From NCBI GenBank assembly GCA_040386335.1, contig JAZKFT010000063.1:1-64000 (forward strand): a stretch of DNA of 64,000 nucleotides, read 5' to 3'. A program made the translations under genes and the position numbers. A model generated the notes under the pieces. The model searched no databases and was not told the DNA's origin. It worked only from the letters and a program-made list of their open reading frames with translations. This stretch comes from JAZKFT01 sp040386335 (lineage in GTDB: Bacteria; Bacteroidota; Bacteroidia; Chitinophagales; Chitinophagaceae). Positions 1 to 8,454 of this stretch are shown one piece after another. Position 1 is the first letter of the stretch; every line of letters starts with the position of its first letter.

Positions 1-48
1 TCTTACGACTCGTCGCTTCCGTCGTAAGAGTCGCCAAAGTCCCACGAA
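1..48 (-). repeat. Hairpin repeat downstream of the four-helix gene
   Basis: Bases 1-9 (TCTTACGAC) and 21-29 (GTCGTAAGA) form a perfect 9-bp stem around an 11-base loop. Read on the minus strand from base 48, the stretch starts TTCGTGG and resembles 734 down to about 690, on the other side of the four-helix gene: TTCGTGG, ACTT, CGACT and GACG align in order, about 21 of 29 positions. The hairpin could also act as a terminator for that gene. The window edge cuts off what lies beyond. Confidence 0.55.
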
Positions 49-69
49 AAAGCGCGGAGCAGCACCATG

Positions 70-639
70 TTATTTTTTCTTATTTCTTTCTTCCAGCCTT
101 GCTTTAGTCATCCGTTCTCTAAGACCGCCTTCTTTAATAAAGGCAGCCTCTAGTGCTTTTATTTGTTGTTTCAGCAAATAGGTAGTAATCGTAATAAGTG
201 TGATCATAGTATTGGCGCAAATCTCCGGGCTTTCGTGTTCTATGGCTTTTTGAAATGTAGCGTAGTTGGCATTCGGGGTTTTATTTAACTGCCTGAGCCG
301 ATCCACCAGGCGGTGGGTTTTCTCCCAACGGGGTAGTTTTTCTGTTCTTAAAAAATCTTCATAATCGATTAATAGTTCTTCGAGGCTGGCACGGGCTACA
401 TTGGTGAGTTTTATTTCTGTTTCTTTTGAGGTAGCTGACGCCATGCTGGCTTCGACAATGTTTTGTTTGCCGCTACGGGCAGCCTGCACCATCTGGTCGA
501 TGGTGCGGTCATACTTTCTAAAAAAGCGTTTAGTGAAATACACCGTGCCGTCATATACAATCTCTGATTTTTGAAAACTGATCAGGTTGCGATAGCCACC
601 GTGTACCGGTATAAAGCCTCCTGGGTTCTGAGGTTTCAT
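70..639 (-). CDS. Four-helix-bundle suffix-domain protein (IVS/Avd-like)
   Basis: A 189-residue, mostly helical, basic, soluble protein with no signal peptide. It resembles the four helix bundle family that includes 23S-rRNA intervening-sequence proteins and the Avd accessory protein of diversity-generating retroelements, with the longer C-terminal suffix form (LLKQQIKALEAAF followed by a charged tail). Helix-rich stretches are near residues 40-70, 80-120 and 140-185. The family is thought to bind nucleic acid; no enzymatic role is known to me. ATG start at 639 in an A/T-rich leader. No reverse transcriptase or rRNA is nearby, so it is not a retroelement Avd here. It is a lone gene bracketed by similar repeats (690-734 and 1-48), which hints at a small mobile or selfish unit. 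The family call is fairly sure; the function is unknown. Confidence 0.75.
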   Translation of the reverse strand: MKPQNPGGFIPVHGGYRNLISFQKSEIVYDGTVYFTKRFFRKYDRTIDQMVQAARSGKQNIVEASMASATSKETEIKLTNVARASLEELLIDYEDFLRTEKLPRWEKTHRLVDRLRQLNKTPNANYATFQKAIEHESPEICANTMITLITITTYLLKQQIKALEAAFIKEGGLRERMTKARLEERNKKK

Positions 640-689
640 TGGTGTGGTGTTTTGGGTTATTTTTTTTATTTCTTTTTTGTGGGAGTTGG

Positions 690-734
690 GCGACCATTGT
701 GACAGCGTCCAGCAAGTCGGTCAAGTTCCACGAA
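690..734 (-). repeat. Repeat upstream of the four-helix gene
   Basis: On the minus strand, reading from 734, this stretch starts TTCGTGGAACTTGACCGACT and is related to the copy at 48 down to 1, in the same orientation. Together the two copies bracket a unit of about 730 bp containing only the four-helix gene. The hairpin is clear in the downstream copy and weak here (GACC...GGTC). Confidence 0.4.
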
Positions 735-1110
735 ACAATGCACTGCCAATTTAAAACTACTTTCTATTAAATGCGGTATTTTTTGAAGTTTCGCCAACCA
801 CCTTTTACAATAACGTCTTTTTTAACTTCTCCAAATTAGCATACCCAATAATGGTAATCGTACATCAATAAAGGTAGTCCAGTTCGCTTTCGACAAATTC
901 ATAGCTGCTGCCTATTAATAAGCGGCGGGTGCTAACGAGATCCGGCAAATTTGATTCTGATGATATCTGGTATGCAGCAGCGAAAATTCATTCTGTAAAC
1001 AATTACAGTAAATATTACTCTTCTTTGTTAAATAAACAGTTTACATTAGGTGCCGTCTTCCAGGCAATCCATGCCAATCATTCATTTTCCTAATACTAAA
1101 ATCAGTTACC
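735..1110. other. Intergenic, no confident gene
   Basis: A/T-rich spacer before the alcohol dehydrogenase. A short open plus-strand stretch of about 55 codons (roughly 914-1093, ending in TAA) has no start codon and matches nothing I recognise; it may be a decayed gene end. The dehydrogenase promoter should lie here but I could not fix it. Confidence 0.4.
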
Positions 1111-2154
1111 ATGCCAGCCACAAAAGCCTACGCTGCACTTAGTGCCACAACCCCCGTAGTTCCCCATACTATTGAAAGACGGGATTGCAAACCACATGAT
1201 GTGCAGATTGAAATCCTCTACTGCGGGGTTTGCCATACCGATATTCACTTTGTACATAACGATTGGGACATGACCGTGTTTCCTGTTGTTCCCGGTCATG
1301 AAATTGTGGGCCGTGTAACTGCGGTTGGGGAGCATGTAAAGAATTTTAAACCGGGAGACCTTGCAGGCATTGGCTGCCTGGTAGACAGTTGCCGTGTATG
1401 TGACAATTGTAAGGACGACCTGGAACAATATTGTGCGGAAGGCCCCGTGTTTAGCTATAATGGTAACGAACGGGATGGAAGTGGCATTACCTATGGCGGG
1501 TATAGCCAATCGATATTGGCCCATGAGGATTTTGTATTGCATATTTCTGATAAGCTTCCGCTGGAAGGTGTGGCCCCGCTGCTTTGTGCTGGTATCACCA
1601 GTTACTCTCCGTTACGCCACTGGAAAGTGGGAAAGGGTACAAGAGTAGGCATTTTAGGTCTTGGCGGACTGGGACATATGGGCGTGAAACTGGCCGTGGC
1701 CATGGGAGCAGAAGTTACCATGCTCAGTCATACAGCAGCCAAAGAAGCGGATGCAAAAAGACTAGGCGCCCACAAATTTGTCTTAACCAGTGATGAGGAA
1801 CAGGTAAAGACGGTAGCGGGTTATTTTGATTTTATTCTGGACACTGTTTCTGCGGAGCATGATTATAATTTTTATATTGCTATGCTACGCACAAATGGCT
1901 CGCTGGTATGTGTAGGCCTGCCACCCAACCCCGCAAATATCCCTGCGATGACACTCATCTTTGGCCGCAAAAGTTTATCAGGTTCCCTCATTGGCGGCAT
2001 TGCAGAAACACAGGAAATGCTGGATTATTGCGCGGAACATAATATTGTAAGCGATGTGGAAGTGATCCCCATGAAAGACATTAACATGGCATATGAAAGA
2101 ATGGAAAAAGGTGACGTCCGGTACCGGTTTGTGATTGATATGGCAACCTTGTGA
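1111..2154 (+). CDS. Zinc-dependent alcohol/aldehyde dehydrogenase (CAD/YahK-like)
   Basis: Medium-chain dehydrogenase/reductase of 347 residues, the normal length for the family. The catalytic zinc motif CGVCHTD is at about 38-44 and GHE at 62-64. The structural zinc cluster, four cysteines in the C..C..C.......C pattern, is at about 90-110. The Rossmann motif GLGGLGHMG is near 180. The arrangement matches the cinnamyl-alcohol-dehydrogenase branch (YahK type), which reduces aldehydes with NADPH; the cofactor is inferred. Cytosolic, no signal peptide. It stands alone on the plus strand and is followed by a strong terminator. The ATG is the first in frame. Confidence 0.93.
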   Translation: MPATKAYAALSATTPVVPHTIERRDCKPHDVQIEILYCGVCHTDIHFVHNDWDMTVFPVVPGHEIVGRVTAVGEHVKNFKPGDLAGIGCLVDSCRVCDNCKDDLEQYCAEGPVFSYNGNERDGSGITYGGYSQSILAHEDFVLHISDKLPLEGVAPLLCAGITSYSPLRHWKVGKGTRVGILGLGGLGHMGVKLAVAMGAEVTMLSHTAAKEADAKRLGAHKFVLTSDEEQVKTVAGYFDFILDTVSAEHDYNFYIAMLRTNGSLVCVGLPPNPANIPAMTLIFGRKSLSGSLIGGIAETQEMLDYCAEHNIVSDVEVIPMKDINMAYERMEKGDVRYRFVIDMATL

Positions 2155-2168
2155 GTAATCAGCATATT

Positions 2169-2212
2169 AAAAAAGAGCTGCAGGTATCTTGAAACACCTG
2201 CAGCTCTTTTTT
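2169..2212. terminator. Bidirectional intrinsic terminator
   Basis: A near-perfect stem pairs AAAAGAGCTGCAGGT (2171-2185) with ACCTGCAGCTCTTTT (2196-2210) around a 10-base loop, with a T run on one side and an A run on the other. It lies between the convergent dehydrogenase (ends 2154) and the minus-strand secreted protein (ends 2247) and can serve both. Confidence 0.9.
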
Positions 2213-2246
2213 ATATACCTGCGAAAATCCCGTCGTTACACCAATT

Positions 2247-3443
2247 CTACTGCTTCATAAACCCAATCCGTTCTGAGGTATTGGTCCCCTCCAGGCGGAG
2301 GTAGTAATTTCCGGCTGGCAGTTGGGCAACATTTACATTAAAAAGATTGTTTCCCTGGGTAAATAAGTAGCGGCCTGTTTGTACCTGTTTTCCATTCGCA
2401 GCAATAATCGTATACTGAACCGTTTCCTGCTTCTCCGCGTTTACAGAAAGCGTAGCGATATCTTTTACAGGGTTAGGATATAAGGTTATTACTGCTCCTG
2501 TTTTACTAATATTAACGGTAGCTATTGGTGAGTATTTATACAAACCGTCTTTATCTACCATCTTCAGCCGGTAATACAACAGTTTTACGCCAAGGCTGGT
2601 AATATTCCTGTCGGTAAATTGATAGTTAATAGCGCTGTTGGAATTACCCGCTGCCGCTACGGTTCCAATGCTGCTGAACACACGGCTATCTGTGCTTCTT
2701 TCTACAGAAAACTGTTGGGTGTTTTGTTCAGATGCAGTGGTCCATTCAAGGCTGGCATCCTCTGACCGGCGCACAGCTTTAAATGAACTAAGGGTTAAAG
2801 GAAGCCCTGCATCGTGAGTAAAACGGGTAATGGCAAAGTTGCCTTGAGTAGTGGTCGAAGTGCCTGAATAGTTACCGACCCAGCAGGCGCTGAAATTCGT
2901 TCCATAGCCTGTACCACTGGTCGTGATTGCTTCTACTGACACAGAAGTTCCTGTAAAACCAGTATGCCTGATCTCTACCAGCAGGTGACCGCCATTGTAC
3001 GCATAGCCATCTGTAAATCCAATAACGGCGCCAAAATTATTAGGCGCCGGATCGGGAGGAAATGAGCCCGCAGTGATCGTCAGTGCACCCGACCGAACCC
3101 TTGTTTGTGTGCCCACTATATTGTTTGCAAAGGTTAGACTACGCTGGGCAGGTGCAACACTTTCACTTAAATAAATATCATAATTGGTATAGGTAACATC
3201 GCTGTCTGGCCATGCTACTGTTGCAGATGCTAGACGCCCGAATGTTATTCCCTTTAGTGTTTGCCCCACAAGTGGTGTCAGCTGATTGGCATTGATCAAT
3301 AACTGGTAAGTACGTTGTGTATTGGCCAGCGGCCCCAAAAACGAGCCGGTGGTCGTATACGAAACCGGAACTACATGCGTTTGCGAATGTGCCTGAATAC
3401 AAAAAGCAAATGGCAATAGCAACAGGGTAAAAAATGGTTTCAT
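2247..3443 (-). CDS. Secreted protein with T9SS type A sorting domain
   Basis: About 398 residues from the ATG at 3443, chosen because a signal peptide starts there (MKPFFTLLLLPFAFCIQAHS); the frame is open for 46 codons further upstream without a plausible start. The middle is beta-rich, Ser/Thr/Gly-rich and matches no enzyme I know. A region near residues 220-320 looks like a fibronectin/Ig-type fold (SLEWTTASEQNTQQFSVERS). The last ~75 residues are a type A sorting domain: YPNPVKDIATLSV, a central beta stretch and the ending RIGFMKQ. Such proteins cross the outer membrane by the type IX system and are anchored or released at the surface. The sorting domain is secure; the function is unknown. 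Confidence 0.88.
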   Translation of the reverse strand: MKPFFTLLLLPFAFCIQAHSQTHVVPVSYTTTGSFLGPLANTQRTYQLLINANQLTPLVGQTLKGITFGRLASATVAWPDSDVTYTNYDIYLSESVAPAQRSLTFANNIVGTQTRVRSGALTITAGSFPPDPAPNNFGAVIGFTDGYAYNGGHLLVEIRHTGFTGTSVSVEAITTSGTGYGTNFSACWVGNYSGTSTTTQGNFAITRFTHDAGLPLTLSSFKAVRRSEDASLEWTTASEQNTQQFSVERSTDSRVFSSIGTVAAAGNSNSAINYQFTDRNITSLGVKLLYYRLKMVDKDGLYKYSPIATVNISKTGAVITLYPNPVKDIATLSVNAEKQETVQYTIIAANGKQVQTGRYLFTQGNNLFNVNVAQLPAGNYYLRLEGTNTSERIGFMKQ

Positions 3444-3606
3444 AAACAGGTAGTTTTTATGAATGGTTGGCTTAAAGATAAGCAGACCTGCTGATGTTTG
3501 AAACAACATAGCGCCGGAATAACGGTGTTTTACCTTCGGCCTACTGGTCACAGACGTTTGTTGCTGCAAAAAAAAGGGCACGGAACATCCAGGGCCATAT
3601 CATCAT

Positions 3607-4827
3607 TTATTTTTTGCTCACTCTATAAAGTTTCCCCTGGTCGGTTACGGCATACAATGCGCCATCGCCTCCAACCGTCACATCACGAAAGCGCTGTTTT
3701 TCATCTCCCAGCAATTTCTCCTCGCCTGTTACTTTATTGTTTTCTATCACGAGCCGCACGATGCGCTGGCTGCTGAGGCCGCTGATGAATAAGTTATTCT
3801 TCCATTCGGGAATGACGTCACTGTTGTAAAAAGTCATGCCGCTGGGCGACACCACCGGGTCCCAATAATAGACCGGTTGTTCCAGGCCTTCTTTTTGCGT
3901 AATGCCCTCTCCCACTTTATCGCCACTATATTCCATACCGTAGGTAATGGTGGGCCAACCGTAATTTTTACCCGGCTGGATACGGTTTATTTCATCGCCT
4001 CCCCGTGGGCCAAATTCCCCTTCCCACAAATCGCCGGTAATGGGATGTAGTGCCAGCCCCTGCACATTTCGATGACCATAAGAATACAATTCAGGCCTGG
4101 CGCCCGCCGTCCCGGCAAAAGGGTTGCCAGCTGCAGGTTTGCCATCTGTTGTTATGCGGATAACTTTCCCCAATGACGAATTCAAAAATTGCGCCTGTGG
4201 CCTGGTTTCCTTGTCAGACCGTTCGCCGGTACTGAAGACCAGGTTACCTGTTTTATCAAAGAGAATACGCGAGCCGTAGTGCAGGGTTCCGTTATAGCCC
4301 GGAGTTGCGCGGTAGATCACCATCACATTTTCCAGGCTTTTTTCATCTGCTGACAGTTTTCCTTTGGCTACGGCTGTCAGGTTGCCTTCATTGGTCTTTT
4401 CAGAAAAAGTCCAGTATACCATGCGGTTTGTTGCAAAAGCCGGATCAATAGTGACGCCAAGCAGACCGCCTTGCCCGTTATCGTTAACGGCAGGCACGCC
4501 TTTGATTGCCTCGCTCTTTGCGCCTGCACTTGTTACAATACACATGTCGCCTCCCTTTTGTGTTACCAGGAACCTGCCGTCGGGCAGGGCGCAAATGCCC
4601 CATGGACTTTTCAAATCTTTAGTCAGCACTTTTACTTCAAATGGCGTTTTGGTGGTAACCGGGGTGATCCTTGTCTGACCTTCGAAAGCAGGGGCGTAAC
4701 CGCTGGGTGAAGCAGCTTCTTCCTCAGTATTTTTTGAAGTACCTGTAGCCTTGGGGCTATTCGCGGAATTGTTGCCACAGCCCCATAAAAGCAGTATACA
4801 ACAGATCGGAAACAAAATATTTTTCAT
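3607..4827 (-). CDS. PQQ-dependent soluble sugar dehydrogenase, lipoprotein
   Basis: 406 residues. An N-terminal lipoprotein signal ends in the lipobox LLWGC. The rest is the six-bladed propeller of soluble aldose dehydrogenases (E. coli YliI, GdhB type): SPWGICALPDGRFLVT, NGQGGLLGVTIDP, YGHRNVQGLALHP, GEFGPRGGDEIN and NYGWPTITYG occur in family order. These enzymes oxidise sugars to lactones with PQQ. Residue 1 to ~50 is a low-complexity linker, as expected for a tethered periplasmic or surface enzyme. Whether this cell makes PQQ cannot be told from the window. Confidence 0.9.
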   Translation of the reverse strand: MKNILFPICCILLLWGCGNNSANSPKATGTSKNTEEEAASPSGYAPAFEGQTRITPVTTKTPFEVKVLTKDLKSPWGICALPDGRFLVTQKGGDMCIVTSAGAKSEAIKGVPAVNDNGQGGLLGVTIDPAFATNRMVYWTFSEKTNEGNLTAVAKGKLSADEKSLENVMVIYRATPGYNGTLHYGSRILFDKTGNLVFSTGERSDKETRPQAQFLNSSLGKVIRITTDGKPAAGNPFAGTAGARPELYSYGHRNVQGLALHPITGDLWEGEFGPRGGDEINRIQPGKNYGWPTITYGMEYSGDKVGEGITQKEGLEQPVYYWDPVVSPSGMTFYNSDVIPEWKNNLFISGLSSQRIVRLVIENNKVTGEEKLLGDEKQRFRDVTVGGDGALYAVTDQGKLYRVSKK

Positions 4828-4878
4828 GTGGTGATTTTTTAGGACAAAGAATGAAGTAAATATAGCAAATCCGGTGCC

Positions 4879-5805
4879 TTAGATTTTGGGGTGAGCGTGC
4901 AGCCAGCCTGCCAGGTCCGTGACCACTTCCTCCCTGTTGATATCATTGAGCATTTCATGCCTGCCATTTGGGTATAGTTTCCAACTGATAGCCTTTGCTC
5001 CCGCGGCCTTCCAGTTTTCTACCATTTGCATAAACCCTTTTCCCTGTAACCCTACCGGATCTTTGTCACCGGCAAATGCATAAATGGGAATATCCAGCGG
5101 CATGGCTGCAATATTTTTTTTGTTGAACGCATCCCTGATGCCTTTAAAAAAATAATAGAAAAAACTGGCGCTGCTTACCCAGCCGCATTGTGGGTCGGCC
5201 ACATAATTATCTACTTCTTTTGGATCACGGCTCAGCCAGTCGTGTGCCGTGCGGTTGGGTGCAAAGCCTTTATTATATTTTTGAAAAGAGAGTTTATCAA
5301 TCAACTTGCTCCTGTAAGTATGTCCAAATAATTTCATTTGAAGCCAGGCTACTGCAATACCAAAACCCATCAAAGGGTCCGTCTTGCCATTGGTGGCGGA
5401 AAGCACCAATCCATCAATATCCCTTCCATGCATTTGAAAAAAACGCTGGCATATAAACGAGCCCATGCTATGCCCCATCAGGAATAGCTTCTGCCCTGGG
5501 TGCTCGCTTCGTAAATGCTGCATCATTAAGTGCAGGTCGTCCACCTGTTTGTAAAACCAATTTTCTTCCGACAGCCCCTGCAAATCGATTGATGCAACAG
5601 CTTTGCCGTGAGCCCGTTCATCATGGGCATACACGGCAATCCCTTGCTTCACCAGCATTTCAGCAATCGGGGCATAGCGCAAGGCATACTCCGCCATACC
5701 ATGGGCTATATGCAAAACACAAGCGGGTTCCCCATCAGGCAACCATGCATATACCGGCATTTTGTGGCCATCAGAACAGGCGAGGAAAAATGATTTTGTT
5801 TGCAT
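4879..5805 (-). CDS. Alpha/beta hydrolase, monoacylglycerol-lipase/lysophospholipase type
   Basis: 308 residues, cytosolic. The Hydrolase_4 (serine aminopeptidase S33) layout is clear: oxyanion region HIAHGMAEYALRY near 32-45, nucleophile elbow GHSMGS near 110-115, acid AGDKDPVG near 243 and catalytic histidine in GRHEML near 280. Likely substrates are monoacylglycerols or lysophospholipids by family resemblance. The gene lies between the sugar dehydrogenase and a repeat-rich spacer. Start ATG at 5805. Confidence 0.88.
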   Translation of the reverse strand: MQTKSFFLACSDGHKMPVYAWLPDGEPACVLHIAHGMAEYALRYAPIAEMLVKQGIAVYAHDERAHGKAVASIDLQGLSEENWFYKQVDDLHLMMQHLRSEHPGQKLFLMGHSMGSFICQRFFQMHGRDIDGLVLSATNGKTDPLMGFGIAVAWLQMKLFGHTYRSKLIDKLSFQKYNKGFAPNRTAHDWLSRDPKEVDNYVADPQCGWVSSASFFYYFFKGIRDAFNKKNIAAMPLDIPIYAFAGDKDPVGLQGKGFMQMVENWKAAGAKAISWKLYPNGRHEMLNDINREEVVTDLAGWLHAHPKI

Positions 5806-5826
5806 GATGATGATTTTTTTCGGTCA

Positions 5827-5854
5827 TGTAGGGGCAGACCTATGTGTCTGCCCC
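5827..5854 (+). repeat. Palindromic repeat, copy 1 (TGTAGGGG type)
   Basis: TGTA is followed by a perfect 9-bp stem GGGGCAGAC / GTCTGCCCC with a CTATGT loop. It is the partner of the inverted copy at 6000-6026, with the same loop and compensating base changes in the stem. It sits 22 bp upstream of the hydrolase start, so it may affect that transcript's leader. Confidence 0.85.
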
Positions 5855-5909
5855 AATGAATTTGAACCAGTCTCAATTCGTTGTAAAATTCATCCGATTC
5901 ATTTGTTTC

Positions 5910-6015
5910 AGGGTTGACATACAGGTAGGGTTCACGGATAGGTAGGGTTCCCAAAAGGTAGCGTTCGCACGAAATGCAGGGTTGACACGAACGCAGGCAG
6001 GGTTGACACATAGGT
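5910..6015. repeat. Degenerate tandem repeat, AGGGTT unit
   Basis: Six head-to-tail copies of a 16-21 bp unit beginning AGGGTT (one AGCGTT) and mostly ending in GGT, for example AGGGTTGACATACAGGT and AGGGTTCACGGATAGGT. The last unit runs into the palindrome at 6000-6026. No reading frame explains it. Confidence 0.8.
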
Positions 6016-6026
6016 CAACCCCTACA
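6000..6026 (-). repeat. Palindromic repeat, copy 2 (inverted)
   Basis: On the minus strand it reads TGTAGGGGTTGACCTATGTG, continuing TCAACCC. The stem GGGTTGAC/GTCAACCC carries TT...AA where copy 1 (5827-5854) carries CA...TG, with an identical loop. It lies just past the stop of the M28 peptidase gene and may also end that transcript. Confidence 0.85.
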
Positions 6027-6039
6027 AGTAACACCCGAA

Positions 6040-8274
6040 TCATTTTGTTTCCGTCGCCGCGGCATCCAAATATGCGGAAAAACTATTAATGGTTGCTGCC
6101 ACTATCTCTATCTGCTCCTGTGCTTCTTTCCAATTGCGTTGCTCAATGGCCTCCCGTATACCTGGTAAGGTTTTTACTCCATAGCCCGTATAAAACCCAG
6201 GGGCGTAAATGGAGTGCCTGTACCAGCCGCGGCGGGGCAGCCCGTCTTTCATCAGCAGCATTTGTTCTGCCTTGAACAACTTCTTGTTCAGTGCTATTTT
6301 CTTTTCTGGCGTTATCGTTGTTGCAACAGCAGCTTCGTTTAAGCTGTTGGTGGTTTTTTCAAGAGCTGCTACGGCATTTTGTAAAGCTGCAAAGTTTAAA
6401 AAAGGTACTTCGCCTTTAGCCGGCGGTGGCAGCAGCGATTCGGTTACATTATTACCGGTGGTGTAATGTTTTCCTTTGAGGATTTCGTTTTCAACAGCTG
6501 TAGCTTCACGCATATCATCTGCCAGGGTCATTACTTCTGTGGCATATTTACCAATCGTTTTTTGCAGGCTGCGAAAATCAAAAGGCAAGGCTTCAGCATT
6601 GGCGAAACGCAAGGTAGTGCGGCCGGCCGTTTTTGCCAGCACTACCCCATAGTCAAAACCGGGATCTTTAAAACGCCTGTACATATCGTACGAATCGTAT
6701 ATGGAATGGTATTCGCCACCTTCATCCTCGCCGCCAAAACCAAGGTTCATGCTGGGGATGCCGATATGCTGAAAGAACGGGCTATAGTCAGAGCCTGAGC
6801 CGAGAGCGCCCAGCGTAATGGTTTTCTTAGCCAGCAGGTCGCGTTTAGCCTTGCTCGTAGCTGCGTTGATGATGGCATTGGAGCGCTGTCTTTCCATCAC
6901 ACTAACATTGGATTGCGGATCCATAACATCCCTCGCCACTTCTGTAAAAGCAGGCTCCAGTGCATGAGAGCCGGCAGCTCCAAGAAATCCCCTTCCATTA
7001 CCATCGGAGTTAATATATAAAACAGCTTTCTGCTGCAACTCATCGGCATGTGCTTCTACCCATTCGGTGGAACCCAACAACCCTTCTTCTTCTCCATCCC
7101 AGGAACAATACACAATGGTGCGTTTGGGTTTCCAGCCGGTCTTTACCATTTCACCAATACTCCTAGCTTCTTCCATCATGGCGGCCTCGCCGCTCAGCGG
7201 ATCTGCAGCGCCATTTACCCAGGCATCATGGTGATTACCCCGCAGCACCCATTCATCCGGAAACTCGCTTCCAATCATTTTTGCAATCACATTATTCACT
7301 GGTTTTGTATCCCAGTTAAATTCCAGTTTTAGATGCACTTTGTTTTTGCTCGGTCCGGCATGATAGGTGATGGGTAAAGCCCCACGCCAATCTTCCGGAA
7401 CCACAGGCCCTTCAAGACTTTCGAGTAGCGGTAATGCATCTGCATAGCTGATGGGGAGCACTGGTATTTTCAAGAGATTGACCGCATCTTTCTGGAGGAT
7501 CCGTTTCGCATCTTTGGTGGAAGCATAACCCGGTGTCAGTGGGTCGCCGGGATAGATAGGCATGTCTTCCACCGAGCCGCGTTGCACACCATCCTGCGGG
7601 CGGTACGGTCCTTTTGGGTATACATCTCCCTGGAAGTAGCCATCACCTTTGGGATCACTGTAAATAATACAGCCTATGGCACCATGCTCCTGGGCCACTT
7701 TGGGTTTAATACCCCGCCAACTCTGGCCATATTTTGCAATGACGATTTTGCCTTTTACATCAATTCCCATACGAGCCAACTTTTCATAATCGGCAGGTAC
7801 ACCAAAGTTTACAAATACGAGTTCGCCGGTTACATCGCCATCAGGACTATAGCAATTGTACGTGGGTAATTGTTCGGCTTCCTGGTTGCTGGTCGCATCT
7901 TCCTTAAGTGCCGGTTCTTTTAATGCCGCCTTGAAGTTTTTGGTACCGGTCATTTCCAGCAGCCTTGTTTTGGGCGTGGGAAATAGCACATAAAACGTTT
8001 CTATCTGGGTATCGTACCCCCAGCTTTTAAATTTATTGAGGATATAGTCGGCGTTCGCTTTACCGGCTGCAGACCCAACATGGTGTGGTCTTGCTGAAAG
8101 GTCTTTAATGTATTGATCCACATTTTTTGCCTGAAGGTTGGCATCAAATTTTTTCTCTGCAGCTAGTTGGGCTTCAGATGCCAGTTTGCTAAAACCAAGC
8201 AGGGGAGCTGTTTGAGAAAAACCCTGTGCGATGGTAAGTAGAGAGATGATGGACAGAAGAAGGTTTTTTTTCAT
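6040..8274 (-). CDS. M28 family carboxypeptidase, glutamate carboxypeptidase II-like
   Basis: About 744 residues from the ATG at 8274, where a signal peptide begins (MKKNLLLSIISLLTIAQGFS); the open frame extends 23 codons upstream into a repeat. Layout follows human GCPII: a protease-associated domain inserted at ~140-320, the M28 zinc site, then a helical transferrin-receptor-like dimerisation domain at the C end. The metal ligands are visible in order: H and D in GNHHDAWVNGAADP, EE in SWDGEEEGLLGS, D in YINSDGNG and H in GGEYHSIYDS. It probably trims C-terminal residues from peptides in the periplasm or at the surface. It is followed upstream by a secreted amidase in the same direction. Confidence 0.93.
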   Translation of the reverse strand: MKKNLLLSIISLLTIAQGFSQTAPLLGFSKLASEAQLAAEKKFDANLQAKNVDQYIKDLSARPHHVGSAAGKANADYILNKFKSWGYDTQIETFYVLFPTPKTRLLEMTGTKNFKAALKEPALKEDATSNQEAEQLPTYNCYSPDGDVTGELVFVNFGVPADYEKLARMGIDVKGKIVIAKYGQSWRGIKPKVAQEHGAIGCIIYSDPKGDGYFQGDVYPKGPYRPQDGVQRGSVEDMPIYPGDPLTPGYASTKDAKRILQKDAVNLLKIPVLPISYADALPLLESLEGPVVPEDWRGALPITYHAGPSKNKVHLKLEFNWDTKPVNNVIAKMIGSEFPDEWVLRGNHHDAWVNGAADPLSGEAAMMEEARSIGEMVKTGWKPKRTIVYCSWDGEEEGLLGSTEWVEAHADELQQKAVLYINSDGNGRGFLGAAGSHALEPAFTEVARDVMDPQSNVSVMERQRSNAIINAATSKAKRDLLAKKTITLGALGSGSDYSPFFQHIGIPSMNLGFGGEDEGGEYHSIYDSYDMYRRFKDPGFDYGVVLAKTAGRTTLRFANAEALPFDFRSLQKTIGKYATEVMTLADDMREATAVENEILKGKHYTTGNNVTESLLPPPAKGEVPFLNFAALQNAVAALEKTTNSLNEAAVATTITPEKKIALNKKLFKAEQMLLMKDGLPRRGWYRHSIYAPGFYTGYGVKTLPGIREAIEQRNWKEAQEQIEIVAATINSFSAYLDAAATETK

Positions 8275-8300
8275 TTGTTTGGTTTTAATAGTAAAGTTAG

Positions 8301-8427
8301 CGTCATTGCGAGGAGGGTTCTTGCCCGACGAAGCAAGCCCCAACTATTAGTAGGCGGGGTTGTTATAGAGTTCAAACAGATTAACGAATTGCAGGGGATT
8401 GCTTCGGGCAAGAACCCTGCAATGACG
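8301..8427. repeat. Long imperfect inverted repeat (CGTCATTGCGAGG type)
   Basis: Arm 8301-8341 (CGTCATTGCGAGGAGGGTTC, continuing TTGCCCGACGAAGC) pairs with arm 8394-8427, whose reverse complement reads CGTCATTGCAGGGTTCTTGC, continuing CCGAAGC. About 33 bp are paired around a 52-bp loop. It resembles the dispersed CGTCATTGCGAGG palindromes seen in many genomes. Located between the amidase stop and the M28 peptidase start, it is probably a non-autonomous dispersed element and may attenuate transcription. Confidence 0.85.
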
Positions 8428-8454
8428 ATGCGTTTTATGACGGTTTTCTCTGAT

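Noticed and set aside
70..639. Diversity-generating retroelement accessory protein
   Set aside because: No reverse transcriptase, template repeat or variable target gene is near; the four-helix fold alone does not make a retroelement.
1111..1542. Minus-strand 146-codon frame opposite the alcohol dehydrogenase
   Set aside because: Shadow of a well-supported gene on the other strand.
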